From positions 1-64,000 of the forward strand of contig NZ_ASHR01000014.1 of the NCBI RefSeq assembly GCF_000400485.1: 64,000 nt of DNA. Direction: 5' to 3'. Every line of letters starts with the position of its first letter. Within the stretch, counting starts at the first letter, position 1. Below the pieces are notes generated by a model that was given only the letters and a program-made list of their open reading frames with translations, was not told where the DNA came from and ran no database searches. A program made the translations under genes and the position numbers. This document shows, piece by piece, positions 26,953 through 35,400 of the stretch. Source of the stretch: Agrococcus pavilionensis RW1. Lineage in GTDB: Bacteria > Actinomycetota > Actinomycetes > Actinomycetales > Microbacteriaceae.

Positions 26953-28320
26953 CTACTCGAGCGCGGCGCCGCGCCGCTCGGGGAGCGTCCACGCGGCGAC
27001 CGCCGCGATCGCGAACGCCGCCGCGAACACCGCGAACAGCAGCAGCGGACCGCCGAGGCCGAGCAGCGGCGGCACGGCGAGCGGCGCGATGATCGAGGCG
27101 ATGCGGCCGAAGCCCGCCGCCGCGCCCGTGCCCGTGCCTCGCACGTTCGTGGGGTAGAGCTCGGGCCCGATCGCGTAGAGCGCGCCCCACGCGCCGAGGT
27201 TGCAGAACGAGAGGGCGCAGCCGGCGGCGATGATCATGCCCTCCGTCGACGCGGTGCCGAACCACGCGGCGGCGAGCGCCGAGCCGGCGAGGAAGGCCGT
27301 GAGCGTCGGGCGTCGTCCCCAGCGCTCGATGAGGAACGCCGCCGTCGCGTAGCCGGGCAGCTGCGCGAGCGTGATGATGAGCGTGAACCCGAACGAGCGC
27401 ACGAGCGGGAAGCCGGCCTCGACCAGCAGCGACGGGATCCAGATGAACGCGCCGTAGTACGAGAAGTTGATGCAGAACCACACCGCCCACAGCGCGATCG
27501 TGCGGCGGCGGAGCGCGGGCGACCAGATCGAGACGCGATCGGCGTCGGCGACCGTGCCCCGGGGATCCGGAGCCGTCGGCTCGGACCGTGCCGACGCATC
27601 CGTCGTCTCGTCCTCGACCGGCGCGGCGACACCCGCCGATCGCTCGAAGCGCCGCACCGTGCGCTCGGCCTCGGGGATGCGCCCGCGGGCCTCGAGGTAG
27701 CGCACCGACTCGGGCATGCCCCAGCGCACGACGATCGAGAAGACGGCCGGCGCCATGCCGATCGCGAGCCCCCACCGCCAGCCGTCGTCGGCGGCGCCGA
27801 CGACGAAGGTGCCGATGACCGCGGCGGCGATCCAGCCGAGCGCCCAGAACGCCTCGAGCCAGACGACGACGCGACCGCGGATGCGCTTTGGCGCGAACTC
27901 GCTGATGAGCGTCGAGGCGACCGGCAGCTCGGCGCCGAGGCCGAGCCCGACGACAAAGCGCAGCACGAGCAGGGCCGCGAGCGAGCCGACGAGCGCCGAG
28001 GCGCCGGTCGCGAGCCCGTAGACCAGCAGCGTGAGCGCGAAGACGCTGCGGCGGCCGATCCGGTCGGCGAGCAGGCCGCCGACCGTCGCGCCGATCGCCA
28101 TGCCGACGAAGCCGATCGAGGCGATCCAGCTCGACTCGGTCGCCGTGAGGCTCCACTGCTGCGCGAGCGCCGCGATGACGAACGAGATGAGGCCGACGTC
28201 CATCGCGTCGAGCGCCCAGCCGATGCCGCTCGTGCCGAGCAGCCGGCCGTGGGCGCGCGAGAACGGCAGGCGGTCGAGCCGCTCGGAGCGGCTGAGGCCT
28301 TCGGCGGTCGGGAGGGTCAC
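26953..28320 (-). CDS. Major facilitator transporter, sugar-porter/aromatic-acid type
   Basis: The 455-residue protein has twelve predicted membrane helices. The family loop motif after helix 2 is recognisable (GGLLADRIGRRSVFALTLLV), and the R-F-V-V-G-L-G-L-G-A-E segment in helix 4 is typical of the metabolite:H+ symporter group. A long central cytoplasmic loop (about residues 210-250) is acidic and Ser/Thr-rich. It would import small organic acids or sugars. GTG 28320 is the assigned start and lies 86 nt from the divergent SRPBCC gene. Substrate unknown. Confidence 0.88.
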   Translation of the reverse strand: MTLPTAEGLSRSERLDRLPFSRAHGRLLGTSGIGWALDAMDVGLISFVIAALAQQWSLTATESSWIASIGFVGMAIGATVGGLLADRIGRRSVFALTLLVYGLATGASALVGSLAALLVLRFVVGLGLGAELPVASTLISEFAPKRIRGRVVVWLEAFWALGWIAAAVIGTFVVGAADDGWRWGLAIGMAPAVFSIVVRWGMPESVRYLEARGRIPEAERTVRRFERSAGVAAPVEDETTDASARSEPTAPDPRGTVADADRVSIWSPALRRRTIALWAVWFCINFSYYGAFIWIPSLLVEAGFPLVRSFGFTLIITLAQLPGYATAAFLIERWGRRPTLTAFLAGSALAAAWFGTASTEGMIIAAGCALSFCNLGAWGALYAIGPELYPTNVRGTGTGAAAGFGRIASIIAPLAVPPLLGLGGPLLLFAVFAAAFAIAAVAAWTLPERRGAALE

Positions 28321-28394
28321 GGGGATCGCTCTCGTCTGCGGCGCACGGTCGCCGGTCGGCCACCACGATAGTGCGCGGTCGGGCCGCGCGCGGC

Positions 28395-28400
28395 TAGCGT
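28395..28400 (+). promoter_or_regulatory. -10 box TAGCGT of a leaderless gene
   Basis: TAGCGT ends 6 nt before ATG 28407; no ribosome site is present. Confidence 0.5.
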
Positions 28401-28406
28401 TGCGGC

Positions 28407-28850
28407 ATGGGCGAGCAGCTGCGGATCCCCGACGACATCGAGCACGCGGAGGTCATCGGCTTCGTCGAGATGACGACGGATGCGCTGTGGCCGCTGTGGA
28501 CGACGGCCGAGGGCCTCGAGCGCTGGTGGTGGCCGATGTTCGACGACACCCGCTACGAGATCGACGGCCGGGAGGGCGGCTCGTACCGGATCCAGACGGG
28601 CGACGGCGGCTTCGGCGTGCAGGGGCGCTACCTGCAGCTCGACGAGGGCGAGCGCATCGCGCAGTCGTGGATCTGGCTCTCCGGCGACGACCAGGGCGCG
28701 CGCGAGGAGCTCGTGACGATCGACTTCGCCGAGGTCGAGGGCGGCGTGCGGATCGTCGTGCGGCAGACAGCGCCGATCGACGAGGTCGACGACTTCCAGC
28801 AGGGATGGCAGGACTGCCTGACGCGGCTCGAGGAGCTCGTCGACGACTGA
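28407..28850 (+). CDS. SRPBCC / AHSA1-type ligand-binding protein
   Basis: The 147-residue protein has the START-like layout of the AHSA1 group: VIGFVEMTTDALWPLWTTAE at the start, the WWWPM segment, GGSYRIQTGDGGFGVQGRYL, and the C-terminal helix WQDCLTRLEELVDD. Members bind hydrophobic ligands or aid stress responses, often without known substrate. ATG 28407 fits a leaderless start. It ends 14 nt from the convergent membrane-protein gene. Confidence 0.8.
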   Translation: MGEQLRIPDDIEHAEVIGFVEMTTDALWPLWTTAEGLERWWWPMFDDTRYEIDGREGGSYRIQTGDGGFGVQGRYLQLDEGERIAQSWIWLSGDDQGAREELVTIDFAEVEGGVRIVVRQTAPIDEVDDFQQGWQDCLTRLEELVDD

Positions 28851-28864
28851 GCCCAGCGCCGCGG

Positions 28865-29458
28865 TCAGCGCTCGCGCCGGAGGCGGATCGCGCTCACGAC
28901 GTGGCTCGCGCCGAGCGCGACCAGGGCCAGCGGGAACAGCGCGCCGACGAGGGCGATCAGGCCGACGGACGGCACGGCGAGCAGCACCCAGCCCCACGCG
29001 AGGGCGTTCAGCGCGTCGGCGAGCACGACGACGAGCATCGCCCAGCGGTCGTAGCCGCGCACGGGCCAGCTCCTCGCGATGACGATCGCCGCGACGAGCC
29101 CGACCAGCAGTCGCGTCACCGAGATCGCGTCCCAGGAGTGCGCAGCCGCGAGCGCTCCAGGGACGAGGTACAGGGCGAACCAGGAGCAGAAGTAGCAGAG
29201 GGTCAGGATGCCCCCGACCTTGACCCAGCTCAAGCGCGCGCGGTCGCCGACGATCCCGAACTGCAGCAGCACGGCGCCGAGCAGCACGAGCCCCGGGGCC
29301 GTCGCGCTGGGCAGCGGCATCGCCGCAGCTGTGCCCGGGAGCAGCGCCGGGAGCAGCCAGACGCCGCCGCCGAGCGCGATCGCGATCCCGCCTGCGAGCC
29401 GCTGGCCGTCGCGGGTCCGTGCCGCGCGGGGATTGCGGTCGTGCACTGTCGCGGTCAT
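28865..29458 (-). CDS. Small integral membrane protein of unknown function
   Basis: The 197-residue protein has about six hydrophobic segments, among them IAIALGGGVWLLPALLPGTAAA, LVLLGAVLLQFGIV and MLVVVLADALNALAWGWVLLAVP. The N-terminus (TATVHDRNPRAARTRDGQRL) is charged and cytoplasmic; the tail HVVSAIRLRRER is basic. I do not recognise the family. ATG 29458 is chosen for its strong ribosome site (ggagggaagggagg). It is divergent from the amidohydrolase gene and convergent with the SRPBCC gene. Confidence 0.7.
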   Translation of the reverse strand: MTATVHDRNPRAARTRDGQRLAGGIAIALGGGVWLLPALLPGTAAAMPLPSATAPGLVLLGAVLLQFGIVGDRARLSWVKVGGILTLCYFCSWFALYLVPGALAAAHSWDAISVTRLLVGLVAAIVIARSWPVRGYDRWAMLVVVLADALNALAWGWVLLAVPSVGLIALVGALFPLALVALGASHVVSAIRLRRER

Positions 29459-29543
29459 GCGCCTCCCTTCCCTCCGAGTCAACCCAGCCTCGCCGGAGCG
29501 GTCAAGCGACGAGCCCAAAGTCGTTCGTTCGGCTAATCAGGCG

Positions 29544-29549
29544 TACGCT
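29544..29549 (+). promoter_or_regulatory. Probable -10 box TACGCT for the amidohydrolase
   Basis: TACGCT lies 32 nt before ATG 29582, giving a short leader with gaagagga as ribosome site. Confidence 0.4.
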
Positions 29550-29581
29550 GGAGCCGACCCACCGATCCGAAGAGGAACCGC

Positions 29582-30799
29582 ATGCTGCTCGCCATCGTCA
29601 ACGCCCAGGTCGTGCCCGTCGAGGGCCAGGAGTTCGAGGGCACGGTGCTCGTGCGCGACGGCCGCATCGCCGAGCTCGGCCCCGACGTCGCGGTGCCGGA
29701 GGGAGCGACGGTGATCGACGCCGGCGGCGCGCAGGTGACGCCGGGCCTCGTCGACGCGCACGTGCACCTCGGCGTGCACCCCGAGGGCGACGGCGCCGCG
29801 GGCAACGACACCAACGAGATGACGAACCCCAACACCGCGGGCGTCCGCACGATCGACGCGATCGACCCCTTCGACGAGGGCTTCGACCTCGCGCTCGCGG
29901 GCGGCGTGACGACGGTCAACGTCAACCCCGGCTCGGGCAACCCCATCGGCGGCCAGGCGACGACGCTCCACACGCACGGCCGCATCGTCGACCACATGGT
30001 GCTGCGCGAGCCCGCGGGCCTCAAGAGCGCGCTCGGCGAGAACCCCAAGCGCGTGTACGGCGACAAGAAGCAGACGCCGTCGACCCGGCTCGGCACGGCG
30101 AAGATCATCCGCGACGCATTCGTCGCCGCGCAGAACTACCAGCGCAAGCACAACGACGTCGACGCCGGCGCGACCGCCGAGGTCGACCTCACGATGGAGG
30201 CGCTCGGCAAGGTGCTGCGCCGCGAGATCCCGTGGCGCCAGCACGCGCACCGCGCCGACGACATCGTCACGGCGCTGCGCCTGCAGGCCGAGTTCGGCTA
30301 CGACCTCATCATCGACCACGGCACCGAGGCGCACGTGGTCGCCGATCTGCTCGCCGAGCGCGGTGTGCCCGTGCTCATCGGGCCGCTCTTCACGACGAAG
30401 TCGAAGATGGAGCTGCGCAAGCGCTCGATCGCGAACCCCGGCAAGCTCGCGAAGGCGGGCGTCGAGCTCTCGATCATCACCGACCACCCGGTCATCCCGA
30501 TCTCATTCCTCGTCCACCAGGCATCCCTCGCCGTCCGTGAGGGCCTCGACCGCGAGACCGCGCTGCGCGCGATCACGATCAACCCCGCGAAGGCGCTCGG
30601 CGTCGCGCACGAGGTCGGCTCGATCGAGGTCGGCAAGCGCGCCGACCTCGTCGTGTGGGGCGGCGACTGGATGGACCCGATGGCCCGCCCGCGGACCGTG
30701 CTCATCGACGGCCGCGTCGTCTTCGAGCATGACGCCGCGACCGGCGAGGAGCGCGTCGCCCCGCGCGACGAGGTGCCGCTGGCGCTGCCCGCCGCGTGA
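29582..30799 (+). CDS. Amidohydrolase (imidazolonepropionase-like)
   Basis: The 405-residue protein has the amidohydrolase metal-site motifs in order: H-V-H-L-G near residue 60, a His in WRQHAHRAD near 220, His in IDHGTEAH near 240, and Asp in ITDHPVIP near 300. It ends with a beta-sandwich tail (GKRADLVVWGGDW...VLIDGRVVF). It would hydrolyse a C-N bond in a cyclic or amide substrate that cannot be named. The 4-nt GTGA overlap with the efflux pump downstream suggests a shared transcript. Confidence 0.88.
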   Translation: MLLAIVNAQVVPVEGQEFEGTVLVRDGRIAELGPDVAVPEGATVIDAGGAQVTPGLVDAHVHLGVHPEGDGAAGNDTNEMTNPNTAGVRTIDAIDPFDEGFDLALAGGVTTVNVNPGSGNPIGGQATTLHTHGRIVDHMVLREPAGLKSALGENPKRVYGDKKQTPSTRLGTAKIIRDAFVAAQNYQRKHNDVDAGATAEVDLTMEALGKVLRREIPWRQHAHRADDIVTALRLQAEFGYDLIIDHGTEAHVVADLLAERGVPVLIGPLFTTKSKMELRKRSIANPGKLAKAGVELSIITDHPVIPISFLVHQASLAVREGLDRETALRAITINPAKALGVAHEVGSIEVGKRADLVVWGGDWMDPMARPRTVLIDGRVVFEHDAATGEERVAPRDEVPLALPAA

Positions 30800-32016
30800 C
30801 GGGCGCGCCCGGGGAGCCCATGAGCCCGGGCCGGCGCTTCCGGGTGCTGCTCGTGCTCGGGCTGCTCGCCGGGCTCGGGCCCTTCACGATCGACCTCTAC
30901 CTGCCGGCGTTCCCGGCCGTGAAGGACACGTTCGCGACGACGGATGCGGTGGTGCAGCTCACGCTGTCGGCCACGACGCTCGGCTTCGCGCTCGGGCAGC
31001 TCGTGATGGGGCCGCTCTCCGATCGCATCGGGCGCCGGGTGCCGCTGCTCGCCGCGACGAGCGTGCACGCCGTCGCGAGCGTCGGCGTCGCGATCGCACC
31101 CGACATCGCCACGCTGCTCGCGCTGCGCGTCGTGCAGGGGTTCGGGGCCGCGGCGGGCACCGCGGTCGCGATCGCGATGGTGCGCGATCTCTTCGGCGGC
31201 CGACGGCTCACGACCGCCCTGTCGCGGCTCGCGCTCGTCATCGGCATCGCGCCGATCGCGGCGCCCGTCATCGGCTCGTGGCTCATGGGGGTGCTGGAGT
31301 GGCGAGGGCTGTTCTGGGTGCTCGCGGCGTACGCGGTCGTCGTCATCGGGCTCCAGCTGCTCGTGTTGCGCGAGACGCTGCCCGCCCACTTGCGGCAGCC
31401 GAGCGGCCGGGTGCCGCTGCGAGCGCAGTACCGCGCCGTGCTGACCGACCGCGTCTTCGTCGGTGTCGCGATCATCGGCGCGAGCATCTTCGGCGGCATG
31501 TTCGCCTACCTCTCGACCTCGTCGCTCCTGCTGCAGGAGGTCTACGGGTTCACGCCGGGCGAGTTCGGCCTCGTGTTCGCCATCTGCTCGGTCGCGGTGC
31601 TGTGCGGCACGCAGTCCGCGGCGGCGGCCGCGAACCGCTGGGGCGCCCAGTGGGTGCTCGCCGTGTCGACGGCGCTGCTCATCGTCGGCGCAACGCTCAT
31701 CGTCGTGCTCGATCTCGCCGGCGCCGGAGTGCCGGGCCTCGTGCCGCCGCTCGCGCTGTTCGCGCTCGCCTTCGGGCTCTCGATGCCGTGCGTGCAGACG
31801 CTCGCGCTCGCGAACCACGGTCGCGAGGCGGGCACCGCCGCATCGCTGCTCGGTGCGCTCAACATGTCGATCGCGGGACTCGTGAGCCCCGTCGTCGGGC
31901 TCTTCCGCGTCGAGAGCGCGGTGCCGATGGGGGTCATCATGCTCGCGTGCGGCGTGCTCGCGACCCTGTCGCTGTGGCTCGTCGTGCGGCCGCGGCAGGT
32001 GCCGCCCGTCGAGTGA
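30796..32016 (+). CDS. Bcr/CflA-family multidrug efflux MFS transporter
   Basis: The 406-residue, twelve-helix protein has the Bcr/CflA start (LGLLAGLGPFTIDLYLPAFP), the DHA1 motif A loop (GPLSDRIGRRVPLL) and motif C-like VIGSWL. Such pumps exchange drugs, dipeptides or cysteine for protons. GTG 30796 overlaps the TGA of the amidohydrolase gene by 4 nt, so translation is coupled. No regulator lies beside it. Confidence 0.88.
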   Translation: MTGAPGEPMSPGRRFRVLLVLGLLAGLGPFTIDLYLPAFPAVKDTFATTDAVVQLTLSATTLGFALGQLVMGPLSDRIGRRVPLLAATSVHAVASVGVAIAPDIATLLALRVVQGFGAAAGTAVAIAMVRDLFGGRRLTTALSRLALVIGIAPIAAPVIGSWLMGVLEWRGLFWVLAAYAVVVIGLQLLVLRETLPAHLRQPSGRVPLRAQYRAVLTDRVFVGVAIIGASIFGGMFAYLSTSSLLLQEVYGFTPGEFGLVFAICSVAVLCGTQSAAAAANRWGAQWVLAVSTALLIVGATLIVVLDLAGAGVPGLVPPLALFALAFGLSMPCVQTLALANHGREAGTAASLLGALNMSIAGLVSPVVGLFRVESAVPMGVIMLACGVLATLSLWLVVRPRQVPPVE

Positions 32017-32071
32017 CGCGTCGCCGTACCGGGACAGGGATCGCGGCGGCCTGCGTGCAAGGATGGGCCGC

Positions 32072-33763
32072 ATGAGCGACGAGCTGGCGCAAGCGCAAGC
32101 GGCACTCGAGGCAGCGCGCAAGGCGCAGGCCGAGGCCGAGGCGCGCATCGCCGCGCTCGAGGCGGCGCGCCAGCGCGCGAGCGACGACGACCCGGCTCGC
32201 GAGCGTCCGCTCGACGAGGCCGCGGTCGAGGCGGTTCGCGCCGGCTACGCGTTCGACGGCCCCGCGCTCGAGCTCGGCGCGCTCGTCAACGGCGACCCGG
32301 ACCCGGAAGCCAAGGTGCGCATCCCCCTCTCGATGCTCAACCGCCACGGGCTCATCGCCGGCGCGACGGGCACGGGGAAGACGAAGACGCTGCAGGTGCT
32401 CGCCGAGCAGCTCTCGGCCGCGGGCGTGCCGGTGTTCGCCGCCGACATCAAGGGCGACCTCTCGGGAGTCGCGCAGCCCGGGGAGTCGGACAGCGCACTG
32501 CTCGCGCGCACCGCGGGCATCGGCCAGGCCTGGGAGCCGACCGCGTTCCCGGTCGAGTACTTCGCCCTCGGCGGGCGAGGCGTCGGCGTGCCCATCCGCG
32601 CGACCGTGCTGTCGTTCGGGCCCACGCTGCTCGCGAAGGTGCTGGGCCTCAACGCGACGCAGGAGTCGAGCCTCGCGATCGTGTTCGCGTACGCCGACGA
32701 GCAGCAGCTGCCGCTGCTCGACCTCGAGGACCTGCGCGAGCTGCTGCTGTGGCTCACGGGCGACGGCAAGCCCGAGCTGCGGAGGCTCGGGGGCGTCTCG
32801 ACCCAGACGGCGGGCGTCATCCTGCGGGAGGTCACCGCCTTCAGCGAGCAGGGCGCCGACGTGTTCTTCGGCGAGCCGGAGTTCGACCCGCAGGACCTGC
32901 TGCGCACGAGCGCCGACGGTCGCGGCATCATCAGCCTGCTCGAGCTGCCGAGCGTCGCGAGCCAGCCGGCGCTGTTCTCGACCTTCCTCATGTGGCTGCT
33001 CGCCGACCTGTTCGAGGAGCTGCCGGAAGTGGGCGACCTCGACAAGCCGAAGCTCGTCTTCTTCTTCGACGAGGCGCACCTGCTGTTCCGGGATGCGTCG
33101 AAGGACTTCCTCGCCGCCATCACCCAGACCGTGCGGCTCATCCGCTCGAAGGGCGTGGGCATCGTCTTCGTCACGCAGTCGCCGAAAGACCTGCCCGCCG
33201 ACGTGCTCGCGCAGCTCGGCTCGCGCGTGCAGCACCAGCTGCGCGCGCACACGCCCGACGACGCGAAGGCGCTGCGCGCCGCGGTGCGCACCTACCCGAC
33301 GAGCGGCTACGACCTCGAGCAGGTGCTCACGAGCCTCGGCACCGGGGAGGCCGTCGTCACCGTGATGGGCGAGCGCGGCGCGCCGACGCCCGTCGCCTGG
33401 ACGCGGATGCGCGCGCCGCAGGGATCGATGGACCCGAGTCCGGAAGCCGCGCTGCGGCGGGCGGTCGAGTCGTCGAGCCTCCTCGGGCGCTACGGCACCG
33501 CCGTCGACCGCGAGTCGGCGCGCGAGATCCTCCAGGCGCGGCTGCGCAGCGCCGAGGAGGCCGCGCAGCGTGCGCGCGAGCTCGCCGAGGCAGAGGCGGA
33601 GGCCGCGCGACTCGAGCGCGAGGCGGCATCGCAGCGCAGTCGCTCGCGGGGGCGCTCGAGCGACCGCAGCGGCAGCCCGGTCACCGACTTCATCGGCTCG
33701 CGCACCGGCCAGACCATCCTCCGCGAGATCGTGCGCGGCGTCTTCGGCAACCGGCGCCGGTGA
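32072..33763 (+). CDS. HerA-like ATPase, DUF853 family
   Basis: The 563-residue protein has an N-terminal coiled-coil-like helix rich in Ala, Gln and Glu (residues 3-37). The HerA/FtsK-type ATPase core follows, with Walker A GATGTGKT (97-104), FAADIKGDLSG, and Walker B LVFFFDEAHLLF (about 329-340). The C-terminal third has another helical, charged segment and a short basic end (TDFIGSRTGQTILREIVRGVFGNRRR, shown in parts). DUF853 proteins are DNA-pumping or remodelling ATPases of unknown role. It overlaps the downstream histidine kinase by 4 nt, a striking coupling. ATG 32072 is preferred over 32063; both are in frame. Confidence 0.85.
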   Translation: MSDELAQAQAALEAARKAQAEAEARIAALEAARQRASDDDPARERPLDEAAVEAVRAGYAFDGPALELGALVNGDPDPEAKVRIPLSMLNRHGLIAGATGTGKTKTLQVLAEQLSAAGVPVFAADIKGDLSGVAQPGESDSALLARTAGIGQAWEPTAFPVEYFALGGRGVGVPIRATVLSFGPTLLAKVLGLNATQESSLAIVFAYADEQQLPLLDLEDLRELLLWLTGDGKPELRRLGGVSTQTAGVILREVTAFSEQGADVFFGEPEFDPQDLLRTSADGRGIISLLELPSVASQPALFSTFLMWLLADLFEELPEVGDLDKPKLVFFFDEAHLLFRDASKDFLAAITQTVRLIRSKGVGIVFVTQSPKDLPADVLAQLGSRVQHQLRAHTPDDAKALRAAVRTYPTSGYDLEQVLTSLGTGEAVVTVMGERGAPTPVAWTRMRAPQGSMDPSPEAALRRAVESSSLLGRYGTAVDRESAREILQARLRSAEEAAQRARELAEAEAEAARLEREAASQRSRSRGRSSDRSGSPVTDFIGSRTGQTILREIVRGVFGNRRR

Positions 33764-35400
33764 GCGCGCTGGAGCCGGGAGAGCGCTCCGACGCCGCGCT
33801 CTCCCCGCAGACCCGCAAGCTGCAGGTGCCCTACGCCCTGCTCGCCGCGACGGTCCTCCTCGTCATGGGAATCGCCAATCCGAGGGTGTGGTCGAATCCG
33901 TGGGCGTGGACGGCCGTCGGCATCCTCGCTGTCGCGACCATCATCGCCCTGATCGCGACGCTGCTGCCCGCCGGGAGCGGACGGGCGAGAGCCGTCGTGC
34001 CGATGCTCGACCTCGCCGCGAGCGCGGTGCTGCTCGTCGACGCGAGCGCGCCTCGCACCCTCGCGCTGCTCGCGGTGCTCCCGGCGTTCTGGATCGGCAT
34101 CGTGGCGGGCAGGCGCGGCATCGCGATCGTCGCGGGCGTGAGCGCGGTGATCGCGGCGATCCTCGGCGTGCACCTGGCCGGTACGACGGGCACGCTCCTG
34201 ACGGCCAACGCGGTCGGCACCGTGCTCATCCCCGCGTCCCTCCTCGCCGCCGCCTGGTCGGCCCACTACTACTCGCGCCTCCTCGGGCGGCAGCAGCGCG
34301 CGCTGCTCGAGCGCGAGCGCGAGCGCACCGAGATCGCTCGGAAGGCGGCAGCCGACGCGACGCTCATCGACGCCGTCTTCGAGACCGCGCGCATCGGCCT
34401 CATGCTGCTCGACCCCGAGGGTCGCATCGAGCGCGTCAACCCGACGCTGCGCGAGCATCCCGCGATCGCCGGGGAGTCGGTCGCAACGATGCTCGACGGC
34501 GTCCGCTTCCTCGAGATCGACACCCGCCGACGCATCCGCCACTCGCGGACGCCCCTCGTGCGCGCCGCGCGGGGCGAGGCCTTCGACAACGTCGACTGCT
34601 GGATCAGCCGGCCGGGCCACGACCTGGTCGCGATCCGCATGTCGTCGCGGCCGATCCTGCTCGACGGCGAGTTCCGCGGCTCGATCGCCTCGATCGACGA
34701 CGTCACCGCCTACATGCGCATGCTCGAGGATCGTGACGACTTCGTCGCGCTCGTCTCCCACGAGCTGCGCACGCCGCTCACGTCGATCGCCGGCTATCTC
34801 GAGATCGCGCTCGACGAGGACCTGCCCGGCGACCTCCGGTCGTGGCTCGAGACCGCGCAGCGCAACTCCAACCGCCTGCGGGCGCTCGTCGAGGACCTGC
34901 TCGTGGTGGGCGAGATGAGCCGCGGCGAGGTGCAGCTGCAGTCGACCGACGTCGACCTGCGGGCGCTCGCCGTCGACGCCGTCGCCCTGCTCGACCATCG
35001 CGCTCGGCGCAAGCGCGTCTCGCTGCGGCTCGTCGACGGGCCCGTCGCCATGGTCGAGGGCGACGCCCGGCGGCTCAGCCAGGTGATCGAGAACCTCATC
35101 TCGAACGGCATCAAGTACACGCACGACGACGGCGATGTCGAGGTGCGCATCGAGCTCGACGGGCAGGAGGCGGTGGTCTCCGTGCGCGACGACGGTCCGG
35201 GCGTACGGCCCGACGAGGTCGCGCGCGTCTTCGAGCGCTTCTACCGCTCGAGCTCGGCCCGGGAGTCGCAGCTGCCCGGTGCGGGACTCGGCCTGTGGAT
35301 CTGCCGGATGATCGTGCACGCGCACGGCGGCTCGATCGACTTCTCGAGCGAGCTCGGCGTCGGCTCAGTCGCCTCGTTCCGCTTGCCCCGGGCCGCTTGA
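33760..35400 (+). CDS. Membrane sensor histidine kinase with PAS-like domain
   Basis: The 546-residue protein opens with six hydrophobic helices (between residues 24 and 168) and no extracellular domain of note. A linker coiled coil (about 172-200), a PAS-like segment (about 200-320: RIGLMLLDPEGRIERVNPTL) and HisKA with H-box SHELRTPL (His334) follow. The catalytic domain has N-box ENLISNGIKYTHDDG, G1 DDGPGVRP and G2 GAGLGLWICRM. Its likely sensing is inside the membrane. GTG 33760 overlaps the ATPase stop (GTGA). Its last 36 nt overlap the 3' end of the convergent glycosyltransferase gene. The nearest receiver is the REC protein at 38 kb. Confidence 0.92.
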   Translation: MSALEPGERSDAALSPQTRKLQVPYALLAATVLLVMGIANPRVWSNPWAWTAVGILAVATIIALIATLLPAGSGRARAVVPMLDLAASAVLLVDASAPRTLALLAVLPAFWIGIVAGRRGIAIVAGVSAVIAAILGVHLAGTTGTLLTANAVGTVLIPASLLAAAWSAHYYSRLLGRQQRALLERERERTEIARKAAADATLIDAVFETARIGLMLLDPEGRIERVNPTLREHPAIAGESVATMLDGVRFLEIDTRRRIRHSRTPLVRAARGEAFDNVDCWISRPGHDLVAIRMSSRPILLDGEFRGSIASIDDVTAYMRMLEDRDDFVALVSHELRTPLTSIAGYLEIALDEDLPGDLRSWLETAQRNSNRLRALVEDLLVVGEMSRGEVQLQSTDVDLRALAVDAVALLDHRARRKRVSLRLVDGPVAMVEGDARRLSQVIENLISNGIKYTHDDGDVEVRIELDGQEAVVSVRDDGPGVRPDEVARVFERFYRSSSARESQLPGAGLGLWICRMIVHAHGGSIDFSSELGVGSVASFRLPRAA

